Part shown: piece by piece, positions 24,742 to 34,145 of the stretch
Position numbering within the stretch: the first letter of the stretch is position 1
Layout: every line of letters starts with the position of its first letter
NCBI RefSeq assembly: GCF_001422375.1
Contig: NZ_LMMU01000008.1
Coordinates: forward strand, 76,268 to 140,267
Direction of reading: 5' to 3'
DNA from: Methylobacterium sp. Leaf99
Lineage (GTDB): Bacteria; Pseudomonadota; Alphaproteobacteria; Rhizobiales; Beijerinckiaceae
DNA length: 64,000 bases
The notes under the pieces: generated by a model
Told to the model about the DNA's origin: nothing
What the model saw: the letters and a program-made list of their open reading frames with translations, nothing else
Database searches by the model: none
Position numbers and translations under genes: made by a program

Positions 24742-26880
24742 CTACGATCGTCCGTAGGTCGCCGGCCGGGTCCGCAGGACGTAGAGCGCGCGGGCGTCGA
24801 GGCGCAGGCGGGCGCCGGCCGGGAACAGGGTCTGGCCCTCCGGAACCGTGCCCGTCGATCGCGTCGTGTCGAACACCAGGCTCCACGGCCCTCCGATCAC
24901 GGGCGCGAAGGTGAAGTCGCACGGGTCTTCGGCGGCGTTGACGAGAATGAGGAGTCGGTCGGCGTTGGGCAGATCGTTGCCGATCTGCATGCCGAAGGCC
25001 TGGCGGGTTTCCTCGGCCCAGGCGTTCCCGTCCATCTCCGCCCCGCAGGGCGACAGCCAGTGCACGTCGCGCAACGGGCCGTCCTCGACGGCGCCGCCAT
25101 CGAGGAAATCGCGTCGGCGCAGGGCCGGCTGTTCCCGGCGCAGGCGGGTCAGGTTGGCGACGAAGCTGCCGAGCGCCGGATCGGGATCGGTCTCCCAGTC
25201 GACCCAGTTCGTGGCGTTGTCCTGATTGTAGGCGTTGTTGTTGCCGCCCTGGCTGCGCGAGCGCTCGTCGCCCATCAGCAGCATCGGCACGCCCTGGGCC
25301 AGGACGATCGTGGTCAGGATGTTCCGCTTCTGGCGGGCGCGCATCCCGAGAATCGCGGGATCGTCGCTCGGCCCCTCGACGCCGTAATTGCGCGTGAGGT
25401 TGTGACCATGGCCGTCGCGGTTGTCCTCGCCGTTGGCGAGGTTGTGCTTGTCCTCGTAGGCGACGACGTCGGCCAGGGTGAACCCGTCGTGAGAGGCGGC
25501 GTAGTTGATGCTGGCCAGTGGCGTGCGGCCGGAGGCGGCGAAGATCTCGCGCGAGCCGGAGAGCCCCTGCGTGACCTTCGACAGCACGCCCCGGTCGCCG
25601 CGCCAGAACCCGCGCACGCTGTCGCGGAACTGATCGTTCCACTCGCTCCACCCACGCGGATAGGCGCCGAGCTGATAACCGCCCTGCCCGATGTCCCACG
25701 GCTCGGCGATCATCTTGACCCGCGACAGGACGGGGTCCTGCGCCACGGCCTGGAAGAAAGCGGCCTTCGCCGAGAAGTCGTGGGGGACGCGGCCGAGACT
25801 GGTGGCGAGGTCGAAGCGGAAGCCGGCGACCCCGTAGGCCGTCACCCAGTGGCGCAGGGAATCGAGGGTGAGCTGCATCACCCTCGGGTGGTCGAGGTCG
25901 AGGGTGTTGCCGCAGCCGGTGCAATCGAGCTCCCGGCGCGGATCATCCGGTTCGAGCTTGTAGTAGCTCGCATTGTCGATGCCCCGGAACGACAGGGTCG
26001 GGCCGGAATGATCGGCCTCGGCCGTGTGGTTGTAGACGACATCCAGGAACACTTCGATCTCGGCCGCCGCCAATTCGCGGATCGCCGCCTTGAGGCCGCC
26101 GATCCCGGCCGGGCCCCGGTAGCGCGGTTCGAGGGCAAAGTAGTTCAGCGGCGAGTAGCCCCAGAAGTTGACCAGCCCCTTGTCCCCGAGGAAGCGGTCG
26201 TCGGCAAAGGCCTGGATCGGCAGGAGCTGGAGGGCGGTGACGCCGAGCTTCAGCAGATGTTCGATGATGGCCGGATGGGCCAGGGCCGCGTAGGTGCCGC
26301 GCGCGGCCTCCGGGACGTCGGGGTGGAGCTGGGTCAGCGCCTTGACGTGCGCCTCGTAGATCACCGTCTGCGACAGGGGACGGTGCACGGGACTGACCGC
26401 GAGATCGGGCACCTCCGGCGCGGTGACCACGCCGCGCGGCATGTAGGCCGCGCTGTCGCGCCGGTCGATCTGATCCTCCCGCAGGATTCCGCGCCGGTGA
26501 CCGTAGAGGGCGTCGTGCCAGCGGATGCGGCCCTGGATCTCGCGGGCATAGGGGTCGAGGACGAGCTTGGCCGGGTTGAAACGGTGACCATGGGCCGGGT
26601 CCCACCGGCCGTGGACGCGGTAGCCGTAGAGCTGACCGGGAAACACGCCGCGCAGGTGGCCGTGCCAGACATCGTCCGTGCGGCAGGGTAAGCGGATGCG
26701 GCGGGTCTCGTGGCGCTCGCCCGGCTCGAACAGGCAGAGATCCACGGCGGTGGCGTTCTGGGAGAACAGGGCGAAGTTGACGCCCCGGCCGTCGAAATGG
26801 GCCCCGAGCGGCGCGGGTACGCCGTCGTCGAGGCCGATCATGCTGTCAGTCACAGAGACGTCCGCGATAGGGAGAGCCAC
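24742..26880 (-). CDS. glgX: Glycogen debranching enzyme
   Basis: Isoamylase-type GH13 enzyme that cuts alpha-1,6 linkages and supplies linear dextrins to TreY-TreZ. 712 residues. CBM48 (GVNFALFSQNATAVDLCLF), GFRFDLATSLGR with the nucleophile near residue 357, and MIAEPWDIGQGGYQLG with the acid Glu near 393 are all present, as is SHDGFTLADVVAY. The ATG at 26880 was taken; an in-frame Met (MIGLDDG) 13 codons later is a possible alternative. It follows otsA after 64 bases and precedes treZ after about 180 bases. Confidence 0.95.
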   Translation of the reverse strand: MALPIADVSVTDSMIGLDDGVPAPLGAHFDGRGVNFALFSQNATAVDLCLFEPGERHETRRIRLPCRTDDVWHGHLRGVFPGQLYGYRVHGRWDPAHGHRFNPAKLVLDPYAREIQGRIRWHDALYGHRRGILREDQIDRRDSAAYMPRGVVTAPEVPDLAVSPVHRPLSQTVIYEAHVKALTQLHPDVPEAARGTYAALAHPAIIEHLLKLGVTALQLLPIQAFADDRFLGDKGLVNFWGYSPLNYFALEPRYRGPAGIGGLKAAIRELAAAEIEVFLDVVYNHTAEADHSGPTLSFRGIDNASYYKLEPDDPRRELDCTGCGNTLDLDHPRVMQLTLDSLRHWVTAYGVAGFRFDLATSLGRVPHDFSAKAAFFQAVAQDPVLSRVKMIAEPWDIGQGGYQLGAYPRGWSEWNDQFRDSVRGFWRGDRGVLSKVTQGLSGSREIFAASGRTPLASINYAASHDGFTLADVVAYEDKHNLANGEDNRDGHGHNLTRNYGVEGPSDDPAILGMRARQKRNILTTIVLAQGVPMLLMGDERSRSQGGNNNAYNQDNATNWVDWETDPDPALGSFVANLTRLRREQPALRRRDFLDGGAVEDGPLRDVHWLSPCGAEMDGNAWAEETRQAFGMQIGNDLPNADRLLILVNAAEDPCDFTFAPVIGGPWSLVFDTTRSTGTVPEGQTLFPAGARLRLDARALYVLRTRPATYGRS

Positions 26881-26944
26881 GCCGGCGACGGCCGCCCGGC
26901 ATGGAGTCCTGCAAGGCTTATTCCGCCGCGGCCGCCGCGGAAAC

Positions 26945-28366
26945 CTATTCCGCAGCCGCCGCTGCTCGCGGCGGCTCGCGCTCGACGGTGCGGAAGTTCT
27001 CCAGCTCCGTCATGAAGTTGCGCGCCCACCAGTCGACGTCTTCGCGCGTCATGCGCTCGAGCATCGGCTTCCAGCGTTCCAGGCGTTCGCCCCGCGGCAT
27101 GTAGAGCGCCGTGCGGATGGCCTCGGCCACTTCGAAGCGGTCGTAGGGATTGACCAGGAGCGCCTCCGGCAACTGCCGCGCCGCGCCGGCGAACTTCGAC
27201 AGGACGAGGACGCCGGGGTCCTCGTCGGACTGGGCGACGACGTATTCCTTTGCGACAAGGTTCATGCCGTCGCGCATGGGCGTCACGAGGCCGACGCGGG
27301 CGGCACGGTAGAGCCCAGCTAGGACGGGCCGGGGATAGGCCTTGGTGACGTACTGGATCGGGGTCCAGTTCGGCTCGCCCAAGCTGCCGTTGATCTCGCC
27401 CACGGTCTCGTTCACCTCGCGGCTGAGCTCCTCGTACTCGGGAACCTCCGTCCGGGATTTCGGCGTGATCTGGATGTAGACGACGTTGCCGCGCTGGTCC
27501 GGGTTCGAGGCGAAGAAACGCTCCACCGCCTCCATGCGCTCGGGCACGCCCTTGGAATAGTCGAGGCGATCGACGCCGATGAGGAGCTTGCGGGTGCGCA
27601 GGCCCGCCATGGTCTCGCGCACGGTCCGGTTGGCACCGGCATTCTCCGCCGCTTCCTTGAAGCCCGCCACGTCGATGCCGATGGGGAAGCTGCGGATGCG
27701 GGTACGGCGCCCGTCCACCATCAGGGAGCCGCCGCCCAGCGGAATGGCGCGCAGCTCGTCGATGAGATTGCGGGTGAGGTTGTGAACGTCCGGATCGGTC
27801 TGGAGGCCGATGAGGTCGTAGTCAGCGATGCCGCGCAGGAGGTCGTTGCTCGCCGGCAGGGTGTTGAACACGTCCGCCGCCGGCCACGGAATGTGGTGGA
27901 AATAGCCGATGGGGTTGGCGATGCCGAGGCCGCGCAGCTCGGAGGCCAGCGGCAGCAGGTGATAATCGTGCACCCAGATGATGTCGTCGGGCTGGATCAG
28001 GTCGGCGAGGGCCCGGGCGAAGATCCGGTTGACGCGCTGATAGCCGGCGTAATCCGAGCGCGAGAAGGCGCCGAGCCCGAGCCGGTAATGCATGATCGGC
28101 CACAGGGCACGGTTGGCGAAGCCGCTGTAATATTCCCGGTGGTCCTGGGGCGAGAGATCGACGACGGCGTACTGGACCCGGCCCCGATCGATGAGGGTCG
28201 GCTCCGTGGAGGGATTCTCCACGACGTTGCCGCTCCAGCCGAACCACAACCCCTCATAGGCCGTGAAGGCCTCCTTGACCGCGACGGCGAGACCGCCGGC
28301 CGCAACGGCTTTGCCACCATCCTCGGGGATTGCGACGCGGTTCGATACGATGACGAGACGTGCCAC
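26945..28366 (-). CDS. otsA: Alpha,alpha-trehalose-phosphate synthase (UDP-forming)
   Basis: GT20 enzyme joining UDP-glucose and glucose-6-phosphate to trehalose-6-phosphate. 473 residues, full length. It opens with [12 protein letters not shown] and carries [48 protein letters not shown] and [11 protein letters not shown]. The C-terminus is an Ala-rich tail. No otsB is adjacent, so the phosphatase must be encoded elsewhere or be a different enzyme. First gene of the minus-strand locus. A second AAAAE-stop-like segment directly after its stop looks like a local duplication of the 3' end. Confidence 0.97.
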   Translation of the reverse strand: MARLVIVSNRVAIPEDGGKAVAAGGLAVAVKEAFTAYEGLWFGWSGNVVENPSTEPTLIDRGRVQYAVVDLSPQDHREYYSGFANRALWPIMHYRLGLGAFSRSDYAGYQRVNRIFARALADLIQPDDIIWVHDYHLLPLASELRGLGIANPIGYFHHIPWPAADVFNTLPASNDLLRGIADYDLIGLQTDPDVHNLTRNLIDELRAIPLGGGSLMVDGRRTRIRSFPIGIDVAGFKEAAENAGANRTVRETMAGLRTRKLLIGVDRLDYSKGVPERMEAVERFFASNPDQRGNVVYIQITPKSRTEVPEYEELSREVNETVGEINGSLGEPNWTPIQYVTKAYPRPVLAGLYRAARVGLVTPMRDGMNLVAKEYVVAQSDEDPGVLVLSKFAGAARQLPEALLVNPYDRFEVAEAIRTALYMPRGERLERWKPMLERMTREDVDWWARNFMTELENFRTVEREPPRAAAAAE

Positions 28367-28765
28367 GTAAGCCGGCTCCGGTCCTCAGGGCGCGGCGCGG
28401 GAATCGCGCGCGCTCAGACTGATACAGTGGGTGAACGCGCGGAAGCCGAGCGCGATCCGTTGGTTGCAGCCAAGCGCGTTAAGACTATCCCGGTCAAGGG
28501 GCGCCCGTGCCCGCCTCACGGCAAAATACGCACGCCCAGGGTCCGCCACACCCGTGATCCGGACACCCGCCGAAGCAAAGAGCGACAACGTTCATCGTCC
28601 CAACCGGTCGTCACGGCGAGGCTCCTCGGCCAAGCTTTTGTCTCCTAGGGGCCGTGACCTGAACAGAGACTGACGCGCACCGTTTCGCCCGTGCGGAACC
28701 CTGTCTCCACGGGCGCTGTTGAACTGCGGCAACAGCGCAACCGATCAGCGCCGAGGAGTATCACC
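28367..28765. other. Divergent control region between otsA and the stress operon
   Basis: About 400 bases without a gene. It must contain the otsA promoter on the minus strand, for which no consensus was found, and an EcfG-like promoter on the plus strand at 28695-28720. A GAGGAG ribosome binding site at 28753-28758 decides the GTG start at 28766. Confidence 0.6.
28695..28720 (+). promoter_or_regulatory. EcfG-like general stress promoter
   Basis: GGAAC at 28695-28699, a 17-base spacer, then TGTT at 28717-28720. The consensus is GGAAC-N16/17-CGTT, so one base of the -10 element differs. It lies about 46 bases upstream of the GTG start of a four-gene operon of stress-type proteins. Confidence 0.6.
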
Positions 28766-29308
28766 GTGAACGTGAATCAACCCACAGGAGCGCCGGGGGC
28801 GGAGGCTGCGGCGAATCGCGAGACGGCCGACTGGAAAGCCCTGCGCGGCGACGTCGAGGGCATCGCCGACGAGGCGGTGGAGCGCGGCCGGGGCTTCGTA
28901 TCCGCGGCCCGGGGGCACGCCGAGGAGTATGTCGACCGCCGCAAGGGCGACGCCGCCCAGTCGGTCAACGACCTCGCGCGCACGGTTCGGGACTCGAGCA
29001 AGACCTTCGAGGACCGGCCCAACATCCGTGCCTTCTTCGACAGCGCGGCGGAAGGCCTCGAGCACCTCGGGACGCAGATCGAGAACAAGAGCTTCTCCGA
29101 GTTCTACGAGGATGCCGAGGCCCTCGCCCGCCGGGCCCCTGTCGCCGTGGCTGTCGCCACCTTCGTGACCGGGTTCGTCGTGGCCCGTTTCATCAAGTCG
29201 TCGAGCGTTTCGGCCGTGCGTGACTTCGACGCCCGTGAGGTTCCGGTCCGGGGCGGTTCCCTGCGCGACGTGCCGGCACCCGGTCTCCGCCGCGATCACG
29301 GCGTCTGA
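28766..29308 (+). CDS. Stress-type membrane-anchored amphipathic protein
   Basis: About 180 residues from a GTG start behind GAGGAG. Residues 20-120 are charged and helical, with heptad-like Ala and hydrophobic spacing typical of DUF883- or LEA-like proteins. One hydrophobic segment follows near residues 127-148 (APVAVAVATFVTGFVVARF), then a short polar tail. No enzyme motif. It heads an operon with a holin-fold protein 11 bases downstream. Position behind an EcfG-like promoter and next to the trehalose genes suggests a role in envelope stress or desiccation; this is inference. Confidence 0.75.
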   Translation: MNVNQPTGAPGAEAAANRETADWKALRGDVEGIADEAVERGRGFVSAARGHAEEYVDRRKGDAAQSVNDLARTVRDSSKTFEDRPNIRAFFDSAAEGLEHLGTQIENKSFSEFYEDAEALARRAPVAVAVATFVTGFVVARFIKSSSVSAVRDFDAREVPVRGGSLRDVPAPGLRRDHGV

Positions 29309-29319
29309 GGCCGGCGCCC

Positions 29320-29715
29320 ATGTCGAACGGACCCAATCCCAGCATCCAGGGCCTCATCGGCGATGCCCTGCGGGAGACCAACGAACTCGCCCGCAAGGAG
29401 ATCGCCCTCTTCCGCAACGAGATGACGAGCAACGTCCGCTCGCTCTTCGTCGGTCTCGGGCTCCTCGTGGGCGCCGCCGTGTTCGGCGTCGTCGCCCTGT
29501 TCGTCCTCGTGGACGCCTTGGTGAAATGGCTCGCCACGGTGGTCCACTCGGAAGCGCTCGCCGCTCTCATCGTCGGCGGCGTGCTCCTCGTCGTCGCGGT
29601 GATTCTGGCGCTGGTCGGCCGCAACGCCATGTCGCTGTCGACCCTCGCTCCCGTGCGGACTTCGCGTCAGGTTCGCCAGGATGCCCGCGCACTGTCTGAA
29701 AGGGTCTCCGGATGA
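29320..29715 (+). CDS. Phage holin family (DUF1469-like) membrane protein
   Basis: 131 residues: an amphipathic N-terminus (IGDALRETNELARKEIALFRNEM), two hydrophobic helices near 40-66 and 80-100 separated by a short loop, and a basic tail. This layout matches the putative Actinobacteriophage holin III/DUF1469 family, which in proteobacteria is chromosomal and not a sign of prophage. Its stop overlaps the next start by ATGA (29712-29715). Confidence 0.75.
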   Translation: MSNGPNPSIQGLIGDALRETNELARKEIALFRNEMTSNVRSLFVGLGLLVGAAVFGVVALFVLVDALVKWLATVVHSEALAALIVGGVLLVVAVILALVGRNAMSLSTLAPVRTSRQVRQDARALSERVSG

Positions 29716-30107
29716 GCGGATCGTTGAACGAACTCGAGAAGGACATCGAGGCGAGCCGCGCCCGCCTCGACCAGACCATCGACCAGATCCAGGAACGGCT
29801 CTCGGTGTCGAGCATCGTCGACGAGATGCTCGGCAACGCCCGCCGGACACCGCTGATCGGAGTCTACGATGGGGCGTTGGCCGCCGTCCGCCGCAACCCG
29901 GTGCCGGTGATGATCATCGCCGCCGGGGTCGGCTGGCTCCTGCACCGGATGTCGTCCGACGCGGCCGCCGCCGTCGCCACGGAGCGCCGGGTTCGCCAGG
30001 CGAAGGACAGCCTGCCGGTGGTGCAGACGGGAGCCGACCGCGTCTACGACCCGGATCTGCCGACGCGCCATCCCGTCAAGGATCTCGGCCAAGAGACTCA
30101 ACTCTGA
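29712..30107 (+). CDS. DUF3618 domain-containing protein
   Basis: 131 residues. The N-terminal stretch ELEKDIEASRARLDQTIDQI followed by QERLS is the DUF3618 signature, and one hydrophobic segment (NPVPVMIIAAGVGWLLHRM, about residues 62-80) follows. DUF3618 genes are commonly found beside DUF1469 holin-like genes, as here. Translationally coupled to the preceding gene. Function unknown; membrane-associated. Confidence 0.8.
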   Translation: MSGSLNELEKDIEASRARLDQTIDQIQERLSVSSIVDEMLGNARRTPLIGVYDGALAAVRRNPVPVMIIAAGVGWLLHRMSSDAAAAVATERRVRQAKDSLPVVQTGADRVYDPDLPTRHPVKDLGQETQL

Positions 30108-30181
30108 CCCGGCTCTGATTCAGTCCGAGTCCGATCCCACTTCGGCCCGTGCCAAGGGCCTATTCTCTGCAGGAGCCACCC

Positions 30182-30859
30182 ATGTCCCACTCCCCGAAGC
30201 CCGGTGACGAATCCCGTTCCCTGCCCGACGACATCGCCCTCGCGGCGGGCATGCCGCGCGGCCACCAGGACGATCGCACCCTCGACGCGCGTGTCGGATC
30301 GACGGCCGATGACGTGCGGTCCGGCGCGACCAACCTGCGCGACATGGCCCTCGAGACCGCCGACGACCTGACGAACCGCGCCGCCGGCATCGCCGGAGAC
30401 GTCCGGGACCGGGTGTCCGAGACGGCCCAGACCGTGCGTGACCGCTTGGCCGGTACGGCCCAGGATCTGCGCGAGCGGGCCTACGATGTTCGCGACACCG
30501 GCCGGCGCCGGATCGAGGATCTCGGCGAGCGCGGGTCGGAGCGTCTTCGCGATGGCCGCTCGGCCGTCGAGGATTTCGTTACCGAGAACCCCCTCCTCGT
30601 CGGCGTCGTCGGCCTCGCCGCTGGCCTTCTCATCGGCGCCCTCCTGCCCCGCACCCGGCAGGAAGACGAGACCGTGGGTCCGTGGGCCGACGAGGTTCGC
30701 GACCAGGGGCTCCGCTACGCCCGCGACGTGACCCATCGCGGACGCGAGTTCGTCGCGAGCGCCCTCGACCCGGAAAACCTCCAGGCCGCCGCCCAGCGCG
30801 CGACGGCGCCCCAGGGCGGTACCGGCTACGCCGAGACGCCGGGTACCCGTCCGCACTGA
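30182..30859 (+). CDS. LEA/apolipoprotein-like amphipathic protein with one membrane segment
   Basis: 225 residues from an ATG behind AGGAG. Residues about 40-125 are a run of 11-residue-type amphipathic repeats rich in Ala, Arg, Asp and Val (DRVSETAQTVRDRLAGTAQD is typical), resembling group 3 LEA proteins. A hydrophobic stretch follows near 140-160 (PLLVGVVGLAAGLLIGALL), and the polar tail ends with Gly/Thr-rich sequence. It lies 74 bases after the DUF3618 gene and is followed by a terminator. LEA-like proteins protect membranes during drying, consistent with adjacent trehalose synthesis; the role here is inferred. Confidence 0.7.
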   Translation: MSHSPKPGDESRSLPDDIALAAGMPRGHQDDRTLDARVGSTADDVRSGATNLRDMALETADDLTNRAAGIAGDVRDRVSETAQTVRDRLAGTAQDLRERAYDVRDTGRRRIEDLGERGSERLRDGRSAVEDFVTENPLLVGVVGLAAGLLIGALLPRTRQEDETVGPWADEVRDQGLRYARDVTHRGREFVASALDPENLQAAAQRATAPQGGTGYAETPGTRPH

Positions 30860-30887
30860 CGCGACGGCGCGATCTGGTCGATGGTGA

Positions 30888-30922
30888 GGGGCGGTGTCCG
30901 AAAGGGCGCCGCCCCTTCTTTC
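30888..30922 (+). terminator. Rho-independent terminator of the stress operon
   Basis: GGGGCGGTG and CGCCGCCCC pair in a 9-bp stem (one wobble) around a 10-base loop, followed by TTCTTTC. It lies 29 bases after the stop of the LEA-like gene. Confidence 0.7.
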
Positions 30923-31001
30923 GTCGAGGGATGGATCGATCGCCGCCGGGCGCGACGGGATGGGCTCGACCGGTCAGGATCGAGGCGCTATCGCATCGCC
31001 C

Positions 31002-31553
31002 ATGAAGATCGGCGATTGCGACATCCTCATCCTGCCGGGCTATGCCGGCTCCGAAGACGGCCATTGGCAGGCCCGCTGGGCCGAGCGCCTGTCCACGGGC
31101 CGCATCGTCGAGCAGGACGACTGGCACCATCCCGACGCCCCTGCTTGGCGCGCCCGCATCGTTGCGGCGGTGTCGGAAGCGGAGCGTCCCGTTCTCCTCA
31201 TCGCGCACAGCCTCGGTGTGGTGGCCGCCATGCAGGCGGCCCCGGATTTCCCGCCGGGCGTCGTGCGCGGCGCGATCCTGGTGGCATTTCCCGATGTCGA
31301 GACCACGCCGAACCTTCCGGCCAGCGTCACCGCCTTCGCGCCGGTGCCGCGCGATCCCCTGCCGTTCCCGTCGCTTGTGGTGGCGAGCCGCAACGATCCG
31401 TACTGCGCCTACGAGCGGGCCGAGGATTTTGCGTTTTCCTGGGGCGCCGTGGTGGTCGATGCCGGGGAATCCGGCCACATCAACGTCGCCTCGGGCCACG
31501 GGCCGTGGCCGGAGGGTCTGATGCGCCTCGCGGGGTTCATGAAGAACCTTTAA
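31002..31553 (+). CDS. RBBP9/YdeN family alpha/beta hydrolase
   Basis: 183-residue serine hydrolase. The opening ILILPGYAGSEDGHWQ is the RBBP9/YdeN signature, the nucleophile Ser70 sits in IAHSLGVVAAM, a catalytic Asp in ASRNDPYC, and the His in ESGHINVASGHGPWPEG. Substrate unknown. The ATG at 31002 aligns with the family start; there is no strong ribosome binding site. Its last 17 bases overlap the 3' end of the convergent YcjF-like gene. Confidence 0.85.
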   Translation: MKIGDCDILILPGYAGSEDGHWQARWAERLSTGRIVEQDDWHHPDAPAWRARIVAAVSEAERPVLLIAHSLGVVAAMQAAPDFPPGVVRGAILVAFPDVETTPNLPASVTAFAPVPRDPLPFPSLVVASRNDPYCAYERAEDFAFSWGAVVVDAGESGHINVASGHGPWPEGLMRLAGFMKNL

Positions 31554-32595
31554 TTCCGGCTCCGTCCGCATCCCCGGCGGATCGGAACAGCGCACCGGCC
31601 ACATCCGACAGGCGCGGCGCCTCCTCGCGCACGAACGGCAGCGGGCGGCACACCGCCATGGCGGCGAGGCCGAACCGCGCCGTCATCAGACCGTTGAGGA
31701 CGCCCTCCCCGAGCTTGGCCGACACCTTCGCGGCGAGGCCGAGCCCCAGGGCCTGCTGGATCATGCTCTCGCCCACCGCCATGCCGCCCGTCACCGTGAG
31801 GTGGGCGAGGGCCGAGCGGGCGAGGCGCAGGAAGCCGAGGAAGCCCGGGCGCCCGCCGTAGATGGTGGCGATCTGGCGGAGCAGCCGCACGGCGGCGAAG
31901 ATCACGAACGCCACGTCGACGATGGCGCGGGGGCTGAGCGCCGTGACTCCCGACACTTGCTTCGCCGCCGTCGCGACGGCTTGGCGCGCCTGGCGGTCGA
32001 GGGGGGCGAGGAGCTCGTGTTCGGCGAGGCCGAGGCGGTCGTCGACATCGAGGATGGCGTCGCCGAGGGTGTCGAGGCGGGTCCGGCCGGCGGCCAGGGC
32101 AGCGCGCCCTGCATAGAGGGCGCTGAGATCCCTCACCACCGTCTGGGCCGCGCTGTGGTCGCGGCTCCCCAGCGCCTCCACGGCCCTGGCCCGCAGGCGT
32201 TCGATCTGGCGCTCGCGCCAGATGCCGGAGAGTTCGCGCACGACAAGTCCGAGGAGGCCCAGGGCCGCGACGCCCAGAAGCACCAGGGCGACGGCGCCGA
32301 GCCACGGGGCGGCGCTGAAGAGATCCGCGATGAGCCGCTCAATGGAGAGGCCGACGCCGAGGGACACGAGCCCGCCGAGGGCCACGAGCAGCATCGACAG
32401 CCACGGCGCGCGAGATTTCGGCGCCACCGGCACCGGCGTGCCGTCGGCCGCCTCGACGATTTCAAAGGGTTCTTCGACGATGCGGACCTGACTCGGAGAC
32501 ATCGGCGGCGGCACGACGCCCTCGGTCACCCCGGCCGGTTCGGTGGCGGGGATGCGGAAGGCCCGGGGGCGGTTCGGCGGGGGCGTGGAGGTCAT
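31537..32595 (-). CDS. YcjF-like (TIGR01620/DUF697) inner membrane protein
   Basis: 352 residues. A Pro-rich cytoplasmic N-terminus precedes two hydrophobic helices (about residues 65-90 and 98-120), and a DUF697-type C-terminal domain follows (ALSPRAIVDVAFVIFAAVRLLRQIA, then YGGRPGFLGFLRLAR). Lies 7 bases downstream of the YcjX gene, the standard ycjX-ycjF pairing. In enterobacteria these belong to the phage-shock regulon; here no psp genes are visible. Start at ATG 32593-32595. Confidence 0.85.
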   Translation of the reverse strand: MTSTPPPNRPRAFRIPATEPAGVTEGVVPPPMSPSQVRIVEEPFEIVEAADGTPVPVAPKSRAPWLSMLLVALGGLVSLGVGLSIERLIADLFSAAPWLGAVALVLLGVAALGLLGLVVRELSGIWRERQIERLRARAVEALGSRDHSAAQTVVRDLSALYAGRAALAAGRTRLDTLGDAILDVDDRLGLAEHELLAPLDRQARQAVATAAKQVSGVTALSPRAIVDVAFVIFAAVRLLRQIATIYGGRPGFLGFLRLARSALAHLTVTGGMAVGESMIQQALGLGLAAKVSAKLGEGVLNGLMTARFGLAAMAVCRPLPFVREEAPRLSDVAGALFRSAGDADGAGIKGSS

Positions 32596-32602
32596 GCGGG
32601 AC

Positions 32603-34042
32603 TCAACTGAGCTTGTCGCCAAGGAGGAACTGCATCGCCCGGTCGAGGCGGATCTGCGGCAGGTGGCCGGGCCGTCCGAGGGCGTCGGGCTTGACGAGAG
32701 GGGGGCGGAAGCGCGGGAAGCGCAGGGAACCGGGCGGCACCGCGCCTTCCAGCACCGCTTCCGGCCGTTCGGGGAGCTCGCCGGGGAAGATCGCCGCCTC
32801 GCTCGAGCCGTCGAAGGTCTCGTCGCCCACGGACTCGCCGGCCTCCGGCGTGCCCGAGACGGCGCGCAGGATTTCCGCGCCGTCGTGGATCGTGGTCTCG
32901 CGGGTGGCGCGCACGGAGGCCAGCGCCACGGTGCCGACCCGGGCCCCCGCGGCTTCCGTGCGGCGCATGGCCCGCGACACCAGGAGGCGCAGGAGGGCGT
33001 CGAGGCGGTCGTGGCTGGTTTGGTGGAGGTGATCGGCCTTGGTTGCGGCGAACAGAATGCGCTCGGCACGGGGCGCGAACAGGCGCGACAGGATGGTGTT
33101 GCGGCCGATGCGGAAGCTGAGCAGCACGGAATCGAGTGCTTCCTCCAGTTCGGCCAGGGCTGCCGGGCCGGCATCGACGGCGGCGAGGACATCCACCAGG
33201 ACGATCTGCCGATCGACCCGCTGGAAGTGGTTGCGGAAGAACGGCTCGACCACCTTGGCCTTGTAGGCCTCGAAGCGCCGCTCCATCAGGCCGGCTAGGC
33301 TGCCGGGGTCGAGGGGGTCGGTGAGATTGTCCAGCGGCGCGAAGGTCAGGGCCGGCGAGCCGGCGAGATCGCCCGGCATGAGGAACCGGCCGGGCGGCGT
33401 CGTCGCCACGGATTCCGGGCCGGCGCGCAGCGCCGAGAGGTAGGCCTTGAAGGCGGTGCTGGCGCGTTCGGCCACCATCTCGTCCAGGGGCGCCTTCGGA
33501 TCGAGACTCTTCAGGGTGGCGAGCCAGGGCGCCGCCATGGCGGCCCGGCCGCTGCGGCGCGTGCCGGATATCGTGGCCCGGGACCACGCCGTGTAGCTCT
33601 GGTCGATGAGGGCGAGATCGAGGAGCCATTCGCCGGGATAATCGACCACGTCGAGCATCAGGGTGCCCGGCCCCGAGCGCCAGCCGCCCTTGCGCTCGTA
33701 CTCGATGGCGAGGCGAAACTGGCTGATCCGGTCGGTGGAGCGCGGCCAAAGGCGCTCCTGAGTCAGGGCCGCGACGTGTTCCTCGAAGGGGAAACGCGGC
33801 AGGTCGTCGTCGGGCTGGGGCACGAGGCGGGCGCGGCGCAGACGACCCTCGTGGGCCGGCGCGAAGGCCGGGAGGGCGTGCGCCTCGACGAGATGGTGGA
33901 TCAGGGCCGTCGTGAACACGGTCTTGCCCGAGCGGGCGAGGCCGGTGACGCCCAGCCGCAGGGTCGGCTGGATCAGGAGGTCGCTCGATGCCTCGGCGAA
34001 AGCCTTGACCGCGGAACCCGCACGCGCGGCAAAGCTGTTCAT
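32603..34042 (-). CDS. YcjX family P-loop NTPase
   Basis: 479 residues, family length. Walker A GLARSGKT at residues 34-41, the characteristic MLDVVDYPGEWLLDL segment, and FAATKADHLH resembling a TKxD nucleotide-specificity motif. Belongs to the DUF463/YcjX stress-associated GTPase-like family of unknown exact role. Forms an operon with the YcjF-like membrane protein directly downstream. Confidence 0.9.
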   Translation of the reverse strand: MNSFAARAGSAVKAFAEASSDLLIQPTLRLGVTGLARSGKTVFTTALIHHLVEAHALPAFAPAHEGRLRRARLVPQPDDDLPRFPFEEHVAALTQERLWPRSTDRISQFRLAIEYERKGGWRSGPGTLMLDVVDYPGEWLLDLALIDQSYTAWSRATISGTRRSGRAAMAAPWLATLKSLDPKAPLDEMVAERASTAFKAYLSALRAGPESVATTPPGRFLMPGDLAGSPALTFAPLDNLTDPLDPGSLAGLMERRFEAYKAKVVEPFFRNHFQRVDRQIVLVDVLAAVDAGPAALAELEEALDSVLLSFRIGRNTILSRLFAPRAERILFAATKADHLHQTSHDRLDALLRLLVSRAMRRTEAAGARVGTVALASVRATRETTIHDGAEILRAVSGTPEAGESVGDETFDGSSEAAIFPGELPERPEAVLEGAVPPGSLRFPRFRPPLVKPDALGRPGHLPQIRLDRAMQFLLGDKLS

Positions 34043-34145
34043 GAACGACTCATCGAAGATACGGGGAGACTTGGGGAGTACGGGAGACGAGGTGCGGCGG
34101 CCCGGCTGAGGTGGCGCCGGTGCGGCCGGCCCGCAAGGTCACGGC

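Noticed and set aside
29320-29715. Holin-type protein as a sign of prophage
   Set aside because: No other phage genes or attachment repeats occur nearby; the DUF1469 family is chromosomal in many proteobacteria.
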